Below the pieces are notes generated by a model. The model did not search any database and was not told the DNA's origin. It saw nothing but the letters and a program-made list of their open reading frames with translations. DNA of 64,000 nt from Bacteroidota bacterium. Lineage in GTDB: Bacteria > Bacteroidota > Bacteroidia > Chitinophagales > Saprospiraceae. Position numbers and translations under genes: made by a program. Below are positions 25,457 through 36,569 of this stretch, piece after piece (positions within the stretch are counted from its first letter, which is position 1; every line of letters starts with the position of its first letter). Location of the stretch: contig JASBVF010000034.1 in NCBI GenBank assembly GCA_030147525.1, positions 1-64,000 of the forward strand. Reading direction: 5' to 3'.

Positions 25457-26947
25457 ATGAAAAATACACTACTCGTTTCATTCCTCTTCTTTTTTTCTTT
25501 TCAAATGCAGGCTCAGATTGAATTTGCACCGGTGGGAGCGACGTGGCATTATGGATATTTCTCTTACGCTTATTTTTCAGGCTTTACTGAAATTGTTTCA
25601 GTATCCGATACGTCGATATTGGGGAAAGTGTCAAAAAAGTTAGAAGTAAAAACCGAAAAAAGAAACCTTGTAAATGGAAATATTATAACGGACAATGAGG
25701 TTCACTATCTATGTAACCAAGGCGATACAGTCTTTCATTATGACCCGCAATCCATGATCGATTTTACTGTCCTTTTCGATTTCTCAATGGATTCCGGGGA
25801 TACCTTATTTTACGTTGACGACTGGTATTATTTTGTTTTGGATAGTATCGGAACGGTTGAATTAAATGGTGACCCGATAATCGTTCAATATGGAAGAACA
25901 TCAACAGATCAGGCTGATCATTTCGTATCCACAGCAGTGACTGCGAAATTCGGCCCCCTCGATCGGTTTCTTTTTATCGATTTGCTTGACTGGTGCTTTC
26001 TCGGTGTTCAACATGGTCCTTGCTATGATTTCCGTTGTTATGAGGACGACAATTTCCCGCTGCTACAGCTTTCGGAAGAGGATTGTGACTACATTCCGGG
26101 TTATGAAAGCGTACTGACAGATGACAAAAAATGGAAGTACGCATTCGCTGCCTGCGATATTGGCGGCGGCTATGAAGCCAGGCTTGGGAGTGATACTTTA
26201 ATCAATACCTCTACTTATAAAGCATTAATTATCAGTGATACCTGTGGTAATATGGCGAATCCGGGATTTCTGCATGAAAATATTGTCTCTGGTAAATTAT
26301 GGTTTTTAAGGGCTTCCGATTGGGAGGAAATATTACTGATGGACATGAGTCTGGAAGTGGGAGATACTTTCATTTACACACCTGATACACCGGAACCTCT
26401 GGTGACTACTACAGTATCAAACATTGAGTTCATTAATGGCCGAAAAGTGATTACGCTTTCACACTATCCTTCGTTTTGCCTGACAGGCGGAAATCTTAAA
26501 TTCATTGAAGGGGTAGGGACGTCGGCAGGAATGGTCAAGCAAACGTTTTTCGACGATTGGAACGAATTACCATTTCTCTTTGGTGCTGGTTTAATTTGTG
26601 CGCAAAACGATACCATTACCATCTACGAAACGCCCGAATTGTCCTGGATGGATTGCAGTATTTCATGTTTGTCGACAGACGTGACAGAGATACAGGGTTC
26701 AGCCATGCTGATGACAATTTCACCTAACCCCGTCAACAGGCGCCTCCAAATCAACTTTTCCCAACCAGCCCGCAAGTCAAGTCTTTGTTTGTTTTCAGCT
26801 ACTGGTGAACTTCTGCGTGAGCATCCGCTTCCCGATGGCGTAAAACAGGGAGAACTCAATATGGATGCACTTTCGGACGGACTTTATCTCCTGCAATTTC
26901 GTGAAAACGGGAGGCCTGTATACTCAAAAAAAATCATCAAAAACTGA
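25457..26947 (+). CDS. T9SS type A sorting-domain protein
   Basis: A 496-residue exported protein with a signal peptide (QMQAQ end). It has two related lobes, each starting with an aromatic box (GATWHYG near residue 25, KKWKYAFA near residue 230) followed by a D-T/Y-K strand pattern. The C-terminal ~75 residues (ISPNPVNRRLQINFSQ...GLYLLQF...YSKKIIKN) are a type A T9SS sorting signal, so it should be secreted and attached to the surface. The function of the lobes is unknown. Base composition is AT-rich relative to neighbours, as in other cargo genes here. Confidence 0.88.
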   Translation: MKNTLLVSFLFFFSFQMQAQIEFAPVGATWHYGYFSYAYFSGFTEIVSVSDTSILGKVSKKLEVKTEKRNLVNGNIITDNEVHYLCNQGDTVFHYDPQSMIDFTVLFDFSMDSGDTLFYVDDWYYFVLDSIGTVELNGDPIIVQYGRTSTDQADHFVSTAVTAKFGPLDRFLFIDLLDWCFLGVQHGPCYDFRCYEDDNFPLLQLSEEDCDYIPGYESVLTDDKKWKYAFAACDIGGGYEARLGSDTLINTSTYKALIISDTCGNMANPGFLHENIVSGKLWFLRASDWEEILLMDMSLEVGDTFIYTPDTPEPLVTTTVSNIEFINGRKVITLSHYPSFCLTGGNLKFIEGVGTSAGMVKQTFFDDWNELPFLFGAGLICAQNDTITIYETPELSWMDCSISCLSTDVTEIQGSAMLMTISPNPVNRRLQINFSQPARKSSLCLFSATGELLREHPLPDGVKQGELNMDALSDGLYLLQFRENGRPVYSKKIIKN

Positions 26948-26991
26948 CATCTTTCACAACTTAGTTCCAGGCTAAAATCGATGGTTGTTAA

Positions 26992-29007
<2,016 letters not shown>

Positions 29008-29034
29008 TTTTTTTTAAACAGGAAAATTCACACT

Positions 29035-29076
29035 TGGCAGTTGCTGGTCAAATACCATCAACTGCCATTTTTTTTT
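29035..29076 (+). terminator. gyrB terminator
   Basis: Stem TGGCAGTTG (29035-29043) with CAACTGCCA (29059-29067), followed by a run of T. Confidence 0.88.
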
Positions 29077-29487
29077 GAGAAAATACTTTCCTTCTCACAA
29101 CATTCCTTCACTGTGGGACGATGACTTGAAGTAGCCTAAACGGAAGTTGGCATTGGCGTTTTGGGGGTCGGGCGGTCTGAAAAGTGAGCATATCCCAGGC
29201 AATTTGTATTACCTGCTGTGCTCATTTTGGGAAACACAAGAGCCAAATAGCATTTTATAAGTTCCGATATTTGCAAGTAATTGAAGACCAAATATTTAGC
29301 ACTTTATTTTTTATTCAGAAATATCCTCCTGCATTTAAACTTAGACGACCACAGGTCTGTTGAAAAAATAGGTGTTTTGCAAATTATCCTATCCCGCAAC
29401 TACGGAAATGTCCTGCTATTTTGGTCAATTCTTCAGAATTCCGTTTATTAAGCGCCTTTCAAATTTCAATAAATTTAAATTAAAACT
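29077..29487. other. Intergenic region upstream of the KamA-like gene
   Basis: About 410 AT-rich bases with no convincing ORF, tRNA or repeat unit. It has one imperfect palindrome of about 40 bases (29185-29224). Confidence 0.5.
29185..29224. promoter_or_regulatory. Imperfect palindrome in the gyrB-kamA gap
   Basis: The outer arms TGAGCA/TGCTCA (29185-29190 with 29219-29224) and inner AGGCAAT/ATTACCT-like bases pair imperfectly. There is no long T-tract, so a regulatory or structural RNA role is as likely as termination. Confidence 0.35.
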
Positions 29488-30852
29488 ATGCCTATGATTG
29501 AAGCTACCGTAGAAAACAAGTATCGAGCTTTTGCGCTCCACAATTTTAGGAGCATACCGCAAATGGCTCTCCTCAGCGAGGAGCAGCTGTTTGATATTGA
29601 AGTCGTCGGAAATGTATTGCCATTCAAAGTGAATAATTACGTACTGGATGAGCTAATCGATTGGACGAACTATGAAGACGACCCGATTTACCGGCTTACA
29701 TTTCCTCACAGGGATATGCTTAAGCCGGAACACTATGAGCTAATGGCCAATACGCTCCGAAAAACCTCCAACAAGATGGAAATCAAGCAGGTGGCCAATA
29801 AAATCAGGCTTACGCTCAATCCCCATCCTGCCGGCCAACTCGAATTGAACGTCCCGGAAATCGACGGCGTAAAATTGACCGGCGTCCAGCACAAGTACCG
29901 GGAAACCGTACTTTTTTTTCCAAGTTCCGGGCAAACCTGTCACAGCTACTGCACCTTCTGCTTCCGCTGGCCGCAGTTCACCGGAATGGACGAGTTGAAG
30001 TTTGCCATGCGGGAAACCGAACTCCTCCAGCGATACCTCGAACGGCACCATGAGGCCACTGACCTCTTGTTTACCGGAGGTGACCCGATGATCATGAAGT
30101 ACAAAGTATTCCGGCAGTACATCGAACCGTTCCTCGCTGAAGATAACCAAACCAACATTCAGACCATCAGGATTGGCACCAAGTCGCTTTCTTACTGGCC
30201 CTACAAGTTCACAACCGATCCGGACGCCGATGATTTTCTGCGTTTGTTCAAGGAAATTGTCGACAGTGGCATCAACCTCGCTTTCATGGCGCACTTCAGC
30301 CACCCCGTTGAGCTGGAAACGGAAGCGGTGCAGGAGGCTATTCGCCGGTTGCGCAGTGTAGGTGTTCAAATTCGCACCCAATCGCCCGTACTCCGGCATA
30401 TTAATGACAATGCTGACGTCTGGGCTGAAATGTGGCGCAAGCAGGTCAATCTGAACTGCATCCCGTACTACATGTTCGTGGAACGAGACACCGGTGCCAA
30501 GGAATATTTTGATATTCCGTTGGAACGTGCCTGGAAAATTTACCGGCAAGCCTACCAGAAAGTGAGCGGAGTCTGCCGTACCGTACGGGGCCCGAGTATG
30601 TCCTGCACGCCTGGTAAAGTTCAGATTTTGGGCGTATCGGAAGTGGCTGGAAAAAAAGTTTTCACCCTCCGGTTCATTCAGGGACGAAATCCCGACTGGG
30701 TAGCCCGGCCATTCTTCGCTGAGTACGACCCCGAGGTGAGTTGGTTTACAGGGTTGAAACCAGCTTTTAGTGAAAAGTTCTTTTTTGAAGACGAGTTGGC
30801 TCAAATCTACCAACAAAAGGTCGGCGACCCTGAGGCCGCTAATTTTGAGTAA
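29488..30852 (+). CDS. Lysine 2,3-aminomutase family radical SAM protein
   Basis: A 454-residue KamA-type radical SAM protein. The iron-sulfur motif is CxxxCxxC at Cys151, Cys155 and Cys158 (SGQTCHSYCTFC), followed by the FTGGDPM SAM loop. PLP-dependent relatives hold PLP by a lysine in a PGGGGK loop. Here the corresponding region reads SCTPGKVQ, keeping the lysine but losing the glycine run. The enzyme is therefore a divergent member; 2,3-aminomutase activity on lysine should not be assumed. It is monocistronic with its own terminator. Confidence 0.82.
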   Translation: MPMIEATVENKYRAFALHNFRSIPQMALLSEEQLFDIEVVGNVLPFKVNNYVLDELIDWTNYEDDPIYRLTFPHRDMLKPEHYELMANTLRKTSNKMEIKQVANKIRLTLNPHPAGQLELNVPEIDGVKLTGVQHKYRETVLFFPSSGQTCHSYCTFCFRWPQFTGMDELKFAMRETELLQRYLERHHEATDLLFTGGDPMIMKYKVFRQYIEPFLAEDNQTNIQTIRIGTKSLSYWPYKFTTDPDADDFLRLFKEIVDSGINLAFMAHFSHPVELETEAVQEAIRRLRSVGVQIRTQSPVLRHINDNADVWAEMWRKQVNLNCIPYYMFVERDTGAKEYFDIPLERAWKIYRQAYQKVSGVCRTVRGPSMSCTPGKVQILGVSEVAGKKVFTLRFIQGRNPDWVARPFFAEYDPEVSWFTGLKPAFSEKFFFEDELAQIYQQKVGDPEAANFE

Positions 30853-30873
30853 CTCATTCAAGTAAAATACCTG

Positions 30874-30903
30874 ACCGGCAGGACTGACCTGCCGGTTTTT
30901 TTT
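30874..30903 (+). terminator. Terminator of the KamA-like gene
   Basis: Stem ACCGGCAGG (30874-30882) with CCTGCCGGT (30888-30896), followed by seven or more T up to 30903. The next gene begins a few bases later. Confidence 0.9.
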
Positions 30904-30915
30904 ATGAAAAATATC

Positions 30916-31116
30916 ATGCTGAAGTCTATGATTTCCTGTCCGCACTGCGGTCACTCAAAGGAGGAAAATATGCCTGTCAATGCCTGTCAATTTTTTTATG
31001 AATGTGAAAATTGCCACCGCATTTTAAAGCCGAAACCAGGGGATTGTTGCGTATTTTGCAGCTTCGGTTCGGTGAAATGCCCGCCCGTTCAACAAGGCGG
31101 AAAAAGCTGCTGCTGA
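30916..31116 (+). CDS. GDCCVxC-domain small cysteine-rich protein
   Basis: A 66-residue protein with the family signature GDCCVFC (about residue 43) plus a CPHCGH knuckle near residue 8 and CENCHR in the middle, ending KSCC. Members of this group are often encoded near mercury or metal transport genes; some forms carry selenocysteine in place of a cysteine, but this one reads cysteine throughout. A metal- or thiol-handling role is likely but unproven. The ATG at 30916 fits the family start and keeps clear of the preceding terminator, unlike the ATG at 30904. Confidence 0.82.
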   Translation: MLKSMISCPHCGHSKEENMPVNACQFFYECENCHRILKPKPGDCCVFCSFGSVKCPPVQQGGKSCC

Positions 31117-31142
31117 TTTCGTCGTCATTAACTCCGATATCC

Positions 31143-32522
31143 TTGGAACTGACCTACGATAAAATCCTTTCCCTTGCTCCCGACCCCGGCACCGCACAGC
31201 GGGCCAAGTCGGTTGCCCATGCTCAGCGCTGGCATACGCTCGAAGGCACCGGCCGCTCCATTTGGGGAACGTTGGGCAACCCTGCTGATCCCTACCGGAC
31301 GCAGGTCGATTTTCAGGGGCCCGGCTTTAGTTGCTCCTGCCCCGTTCGGCGACAGCCTTGCAAACATGGCATTGGCCTGCTGTTGCTTTTTTCAAAAAAC
31401 AACGATGCATTCCGGGTAGTGGATGAACCGCCGGAATGGGTAGTTTCCTGGTTGGCCGGCCGGGACAAACGTGCCGCAAAAACAGAAGAAAAAGCGCCTG
31501 CCCGGTCCACGGAAGCTGAGATGGCCCTTGCTGAAAAACGGAAACAGAACCGGGAAAAGCGCATGTTTCAAATGGCCGCCGGGCTTGCCGAACTCGAATC
31601 ATGGCTAACGGACCTTTTCAGGCAAGGGCTTGCTTCGCTCGAAGGCCAGGCTGCCGGTTACTGGCACGACCTTGCCGCTCGCATGGTAGATGCCAAACTT
31701 GGCACGCTCGCCCGACGTATCCGGCAGCTTCCCCACCTGATGAGCCAGGCCGACTGGCACGAAAAAATTTTATCGGAACTTGGTGATATTTACCTGATGG
31801 TCAAAGCTTTCCAGCGAATGGAGTACTTGCCGGATTCCTTACAGGATGACCTGCTTGGACTCGCAGGTGTGAATTTTAAAAAGGAAGACATACTGGCACA
31901 GTCAGGCCTCAACGATACCTGGCTCGTGGCCGGGCAGACGGAAACAGCCGAAGAAGGAAACCTGCTGGCTCGCCGCACCTGGTTTTTGGGTGAAAAAAGC
32001 AGGCGGACAGCCCTCCTTCTCGAATTTTCGTGGGGAGGGCAAGGCTATGAAACTGCCTGGCGCATGGGTACGGTGCTGAACGGGGAGGTCGTGTTTTACC
32101 CCTCCGCTTATCCGCAGCGGGTGCTGCTGAAAAGTTTTGAGTTTTCCGGCCGGCCGTTCGATGTGGCCAGTGGATTTTCTACGTTGGAAAGTTTTGCCCA
32201 AAAGTATGCGGAAGCGCTGGCGGCAAATCCGTGGCTTTCGCAATTCCCGGCATTTCTGGAAAATGTAGTGCCTGTTTTTCAAAAAAATAAATTTGTGCTG
32301 GTGGACCGGCAGCGGAAACAATTGCCGCTGCTGATCAGTGAAAACGAAGGCTGGAAGCTGGTCGCCATCAGCAGTGGCAGGCTGCTCAGTATTTTTGGCA
32401 CCTGGGAAGGCGAGACTTTCATGCCGCTGAGTGCCGTGGTGGATGGCCAGTTCAGGTTGCTTCATTTTGCCGGGCAGGAAAATACAGGAGCAACAAAGCG
32501 TGAGGATGACGGGGCATTCTGA
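31143..32522 (+). CDS. SWIM zinc-finger protein
   Basis: A 459-residue protein with a SWIM domain CxC-x6-CxH at Cys64, Cys66, Cys73 and His75 (FSCSCPVRRQPCKHG), preceded by the usual DKILSLAPDPGTAQRAKS opening. The rest is helical and has no recognised enzyme motif. SWIM proteins of this kind are often in clusters with an AAA ATPase and a VWA protein (as in the E. coli yeh genes). Here a MoxR-type ATPase lies ~1.2 kb downstream but is separated by an AstE-like gene. The TTG at 31143 matches the family start; the longer frame would overlap the GDCCVxC gene. Confidence 0.75.
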   Translation: MELTYDKILSLAPDPGTAQRAKSVAHAQRWHTLEGTGRSIWGTLGNPADPYRTQVDFQGPGFSCSCPVRRQPCKHGIGLLLLFSKNNDAFRVVDEPPEWVVSWLAGRDKRAAKTEEKAPARSTEAEMALAEKRKQNREKRMFQMAAGLAELESWLTDLFRQGLASLEGQAAGYWHDLAARMVDAKLGTLARRIRQLPHLMSQADWHEKILSELGDIYLMVKAFQRMEYLPDSLQDDLLGLAGVNFKKEDILAQSGLNDTWLVAGQTETAEEGNLLARRTWFLGEKSRRTALLLEFSWGGQGYETAWRMGTVLNGEVVFYPSAYPQRVLLKSFEFSGRPFDVASGFSTLESFAQKYAEALAANPWLSQFPAFLENVVPVFQKNKFVLVDRQRKQLPLLISENEGWKLVAISSGRLLSIFGTWEGETFMPLSAVVDGQFRLLHFAGQENTGATKREDDGAF

Positions 32523-32708
32523 AACTGAGCCTCAGAGGAAGGTTAAAAGCTACGCCGGCGCTGAATTGCTTTCGTTGAAAATACACTCAAATTTGCTTTT
32601 GCTTATTTTAGCGGCTTAGGTGAACTGATAGCGAAATTCAGTGCATGATTTTTGCTTAAATAAATTGATGATCAAAGTGCTGAAAAGGGACACTCCGTAA
32701 AAATTGAC

Positions 32709-33656
32709 ATGCAAAAAAAATTAGCACCAAAACGGTTGATAGGGCGGCATATTGGCAACAAAAATGGTCCGCTTTTTATCTGTATTGCCGGGATGCATGG
32801 CAATGAGCCTGCCGGAGTGAGGGCTTTGGAAACCGTTTTTCATCTGCTTGATCGTGAGCCTGAGGTAAATCCTGACTTCATTTTCAAGGGGCGAATAGCA
32901 GGGTTTATCGGAAATTTAAGGGCTTTTAGGGAGGGCAAACGTTTCATTGTCAAGGATTTAAACAGGCAATGGACAGCCGAAAACGTTCAACGAATTCGTG
33001 CCGCACCGACAGAAGATCTCGATTCGGAAGACTTGGAATTGCTAGAGTTGCTGGCAGCTGTTGAGGCTGAAATTGAGGCAAGCCAATCCGAGCGGGTTGT
33101 TATGCTCGATCTTCACACGACCTCTGCTGCAGGTGGTATTTTTGCCATCGCTACTGACGATCCTGAAAGTATCCGAATAGCGACAGGGCTACATGCCCCG
33201 GTCATTACGGGTATGCTTCGGGGAATACATGGTACCACTTTACATTATTTCAATAAAGAGATATTCAATCGGCCCATAGCTGCTGCTGCTTTTGAGGCAG
33301 GACAGCATGAGGAGCCGCTTTCCGTTAATCGTTCAATTTCGGCTATCATCAATTGCATGCGCTCCATTGGTAACGTGAGGTCCGAGGATGTGGAAAACCG
33401 GCATGATGAAATTTTGATCGAATATTCGAAGGACTTACCCAAAATCGCCGACCTGATTAAAGTTCACCCCATCAAAGCGGAGGATGGGTTTGAAATGAGA
33501 CCCGGCTACCGGAACTTTCAACCGGTCATCCAGGGAGAGGTGCTGGCCAAAGATCGCAACGGCGTTATTTGCTCACCCGACGACGGGCTGATCCTGATGC
33601 CGCTCTACCAACCGCAGGGTAGTGATGGTTTTTTTATTGTAAAACAAATTGCCTGA
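32709..33656 (+). CDS. Succinylglutamate desuccinylase/aspartoacylase family protein
   Basis: A 315-residue zinc carboxypeptidase-fold hydrolase. Ligands His30 and Glu33 lie in GMHGNEPAG, His136 in LDLHTTSA, and a candidate catalytic Glu196 in AFEAGQHEE. Members deacylate N-acyl amino acids. No arginine-succinyl pathway genes are nearby, so the substrate is open. It lies 68 bases upstream of the MoxR ATPase and may be co-transcribed with it. Confidence 0.85.
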   Translation: MQKKLAPKRLIGRHIGNKNGPLFICIAGMHGNEPAGVRALETVFHLLDREPEVNPDFIFKGRIAGFIGNLRAFREGKRFIVKDLNRQWTAENVQRIRAAPTEDLDSEDLELLELLAAVEAEIEASQSERVVMLDLHTTSAAGGIFAIATDDPESIRIATGLHAPVITGMLRGIHGTTLHYFNKEIFNRPIAAAAFEAGQHEEPLSVNRSISAIINCMRSIGNVRSEDVENRHDEILIEYSKDLPKIADLIKVHPIKAEDGFEMRPGYRNFQPVIQGEVLAKDRNGVICSPDDGLILMPLYQPQGSDGFFIVKQIA

Positions 33657-33724
33657 TTGAAAATACTGCCCGTGGAGCCTGCTGAAAATTGGCTCAATCA
33701 TGAGCAACAAATCACAAAACAACC

Positions 33725-34843
33725 ATGTCAAACGAACATCTCGACCCAACCAACGAGCCCGAAGACGTTTCACCGGAAAACGGGGCTAATCTTGAACCTG
33801 TTTCACCTGAGGGAATGCCCAGTGAAGTGGACGAGCCTGCTGATGAGTTTGTTCCTTCTGTTGAGCAACCGCCGGCCTGGTCTCGTAACCGGCTTGACCT
33901 TTCGCCGGTCTCCAATGCCGTTGCAGCGGTTAAAAATGAACTTCGAAAAGTCATCATCGGGCAGGAAGAAATGATGGACTTGCTGCTGGCTGCGCTTTTT
34001 TGCAATGGTCACGTACTCATCGAAGGAGTTCCCGGAATTGCTAAAACGCTGACTGCCAAGCTTCTGGCGCAGACGATGCACGTGGATTTTTCACGCATCC
34101 AGTTTACGCCCGACCTGATGCCGAGCGATGTGGTTGGGACGACTGTGTTCAACCTGAAGAGTTCGGACTTTTCCTTCAACGCCGGACCGATTTTTTCCAA
34201 TATCATTTTGATTGATGAAATTAACCGGGCGCCGGCCAAAACGCAGGCGGCACTTTTCGAAGTGATGGAAGAATATCAGGTGACGGTGGACGGCGAGACT
34301 CACGCCATGAAACAGCCGTTTTTTGTGGTTGCTACGCAAAATCCCATCGAGCAGGAGGGGACCTACAAATTGCCGGAGGCCCAGCTCGATCGTTTTATTT
34401 TTAAAATCAATGTGAAATATCCGGAACTGGAGGAGGAAAAATCTATTCTTCGCCGTTTTCGAAATGACTTCAGCCTGGCGTTAAAGTCGAATGTTCAGCA
34501 GGTATTCAGTGCCGCTGGGATTGCCGAATGCCGTAAACTGGTGGAGCAGGTTGAAATCCGGGAGGAGTTGCTGGACTACATTGCATCGCTGGTGCATCTC
34601 ACCCGTGAACACCCGGACTTGTTCCTTGGAGCTTCGCCGAGGGCATCATTGGCGATACTGAAATCTGCAAAAGCCATTGCAGCAATGAGTGGCCGGGATT
34701 TCGTGACGCCCGACGATATTCGTTTTGTTGCCTATCCGGTTTTAAATCACCGCATCATCCTCACCCCTGAACGGGAAATGGAGGGCTACGATGCCAAAGA
34801 TGTGATTGAGGATATTTTAAAGAAACTGGAAGTGCCGAGGTAA
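33725..34843 (+). CDS. MoxR-family AAA+ ATPase
   Basis: A 372-residue AAA+ ATPase with Walker A GVPGIAKT, Walker B ILIDEINRAP and sensor 1 VATQNP. An acidic, Pro/Glu-rich N-terminal extension of ~60 residues precedes the core. MoxR proteins remodel complexes, usually together with VWA and DUF58 proteins encoded next door; none is present here. The gene ends at hairpin locus F, convergent with the candidate anti-sigma protein. Confidence 0.92.
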   Translation: MSNEHLDPTNEPEDVSPENGANLEPVSPEGMPSEVDEPADEFVPSVEQPPAWSRNRLDLSPVSNAVAAVKNELRKVIIGQEEMMDLLLAALFCNGHVLIEGVPGIAKTLTAKLLAQTMHVDFSRIQFTPDLMPSDVVGTTVFNLKSSDFSFNAGPIFSNIILIDEINRAPAKTQAALFEVMEEYQVTVDGETHAMKQPFFVVATQNPIEQEGTYKLPEAQLDRFIFKINVKYPELEEEKSILRRFRNDFSLALKSNVQQVFSAAGIAECRKLVEQVEIREELLDYIASLVHLTREHPDLFLGASPRASLAILKSAKAIAAMSGRDFVTPDDIRFVAYPVLNHRIILTPEREMEGYDAKDVIEDILKKLEVPR

Positions 34844-34848
34844 GGAGA

Positions 34849-34922
34849 GTTGTTTGATGGCTGAATTGTTTGATTGTTAATGCTTTACGCAACAATCAAA
34901 CAATTCAGCCATCCAACCATCA
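34849..34922. repeat. Octamer-repeat hairpin, locus F, between convergent genes
   Basis: A perfect 22-base-pair stem (34857-34878 with 34891-34912) from 8-base words of the type GATGGTTG/GATGGCTG/AATTGTTT. It fills the gap between the MoxR stop (34843) and the opposing gene's stop (34920). Confidence 0.88.
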
Positions 34923-36569
34923 TTTTAGACTGACTTTTGTGCCGAGGTTGAAGGACAGGGTGTAGAATTTATCTTTGTTGGTTCCGATTCCTTCAGACAT
35001 CAGGTAATGCTGGTAGTTAGGCTGGACAAAAAGGCTCCATCTCGGTGCAACAAATCTTTCTACACCAAAGCCAATATTGGCTGTGAGATAGAGGTTGCTT
35101 CGCAAATTCCCACCATCGAAAAGTCCTTTCGGAAATTCTTTTTCATTGCGGATGGTAGAGTTGTCTTCCAGCACATCCCCTTCAGGTGACGGCATGGCTG
35201 CAAGCTTGAAAGCCGGAGTTCTTTCGTGAGTAATTTCATACACGGAAGATGTGATGAAATGGCCGGAAATTCCACCGTTTCCGTAAAACCTCCACTTGCC
35301 TGTATTTTTGAAGTGATACTGAATGTTTAATGGAACCTGCAGCAGATCAAGCTGAACTCCGTGAAATTCTTCCCGGACGTAATAATTCACGGTTTCAAAC
35401 AAAAATACCGGGGTGTTTGGAATGTAGCGCTTGAATGAGTAAACGCCTCCGGTCTGGAATTCCCACCGGTCTTTTTTCCAGCTGATAAGTATACCGCCAC
35501 CGTAACCACTGGCCAGCGTGGTGTCGGAGTTGGTTGGTACCAGCGTGTCGAACACGCTGAGTTTGCTCGGCGGCGTAAAAACGTAACTTAAATCAGTAGC
35601 AGTGAAGAGGCTAAAGCGCAGCTCGTTATCTTTTTCAAAAAACTGCTGCGGAAGCTGTGGAATTTCCCAGGCGAATTTCGACTGCACCGGCCCGGGCTGT
35701 ATCGAGGCAAGGAAGTCCGTTCCATTCTCGCCGGGGCGAACACTGGAATTCCGTTGCGTTTTTGTCAAAAAGGTCTGTTCGGCCAATATCTCTGATAGCG
35801 TAAGCGACTTCGCTATTGAATTTACTTCGGCATTGCTGAGGAACGATAATGCAGGAGGTAAGCCCGTAGAAGAGCCGTTGCTGAATGCTATACTTTCAGG
35901 CCAACCAGCAAGTTGGGCTGCGTTATTTTTTCTCCACTGCCGGTATTTTTCGGACAGTGGTTCATTTTTATTGGATTTTGTTGAAGCTTCAGCGATTGGT
36001 AAAACCTGAAGCGTTTGTGAGTCGTGCACATTCGGGGAAACTTGCTTTGTGCCGGATGGGATAGGGGAGAGGATTTTCGGTTGTTCATGCCGGATATCAT
36101 GCTGCTGGCGTTGTAAAACTCCTTCGGCAAGCGGCGCAAACCGGATAATTGTTAACAGGAACAATGCTACCAGTGCCACCTCTGCTACTTTGTAGCGATA
36201 AAGCTTGTGGCGAAGAGAAAATTCTTCCTCCAGTCTTTTAGCCATCAAATGCCAATGGGAGTGTTGAAATGGCACCTCCATCCGGTGCAGCTTTTCGTAG
36301 GCCAGGTTATCAATGTAAGCTTCCTGCTCGATGAGTTCCGCTGTTTCTTCAGCTTCGATGCGTTGTTCCATGGCATCCCAGTCACCAGCTTGCAGCGGTA
36401 CTTCAAGACCAGACAGGCGTTCCGTCAACAGTTGATCAAACGGATCGGCTTCGTTGGAGGACACCTTGTCAAGGCGTTCCTCAAAAGCATTCCAGCTACC
36501 CGGGTCAAAATTGACTTCCAGGCCCTCCAATGCTTTCCTGATTTGTTCGTCGAGGTGCTTACCTTTCAT
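34920..36569 (-). CDS. Membrane protein with triple N-terminal repeat and C-terminal barrel-like part; candidate anti-sigma factor
   Basis: 549 residues. The N-terminal ~115 residues contain three copies of a motif of the form L-x2-[LM]EV-x6-W-x2-[MF]-x2-R[LI] (tryptophans at 26, 64 and 106). One transmembrane segment follows (about 127-143), then a Ser/Thr-rich linker and an alternating amphipathic region ending FNLGTKVSLK, like an outer-membrane barrel. Its start overlaps the end of the sigma factor gene by 11 bases, the usual place for an anti-sigma factor. The anti-sigma role is inference from this position and topology. Confidence 0.7.
   Translation of the reverse strand: MKGKHLDEQIRKALEGLEVNFDPGSWNAFEERLDKVSSNEADPFDQLLTERLSGLEVPLQAGDWDAMEQRIEAEETAELIEQEAYIDNLAYEKLHRMEVPFQHSHWHLMAKRLEEEFSLRHKLYRYKVAEVALVALFLLTIIRFAPLAEGVLQRQQHDIRHEQPKILSPIPSGTKQVSPNVHDSQTLQVLPIAEASTKSNKNEPLSEKYRQWRKNNAAQLAGWPESIAFSNGSSTGLPPALSFLSNAEVNSIAKSLTLSEILAEQTFLTKTQRNSSVRPGENGTDFLASIQPGPVQSKFAWEIPQLPQQFFEKDNELRFSLFTATDLSYVFTPPSKLSVFDTLVPTNSDTTLASGYGGGILISWKKDRWEFQTGGVYSFKRYIPNTPVFLFETVNYYVREEFHGVQLDLLQVPLNIQYHFKNTGKWRFYGNGGISGHFITSSVYEITHERTPAFKLAAMPSPEGDVLEDNSTIRNEKEFPKGLFDGGNLRSNLYLTANIGFGVERFVAPRWSLFVQPNYQHYLMSEGIGTNKDKFYTLSFNLGTKVSLK

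Noticed and set aside
29740-30954. 404-residue reading frame on the minus strand across the KamA-like gene
   Set aside because: It is the antisense shadow of a well-supported radical SAM gene; no family resemblance or start signal of its own.
30916-31116. Selenoprotein reading of the GDCCVxC gene
   Set aside because: The frame has Cys at the signature and a normal TGA stop after KSCC; no in-frame internal TGA.
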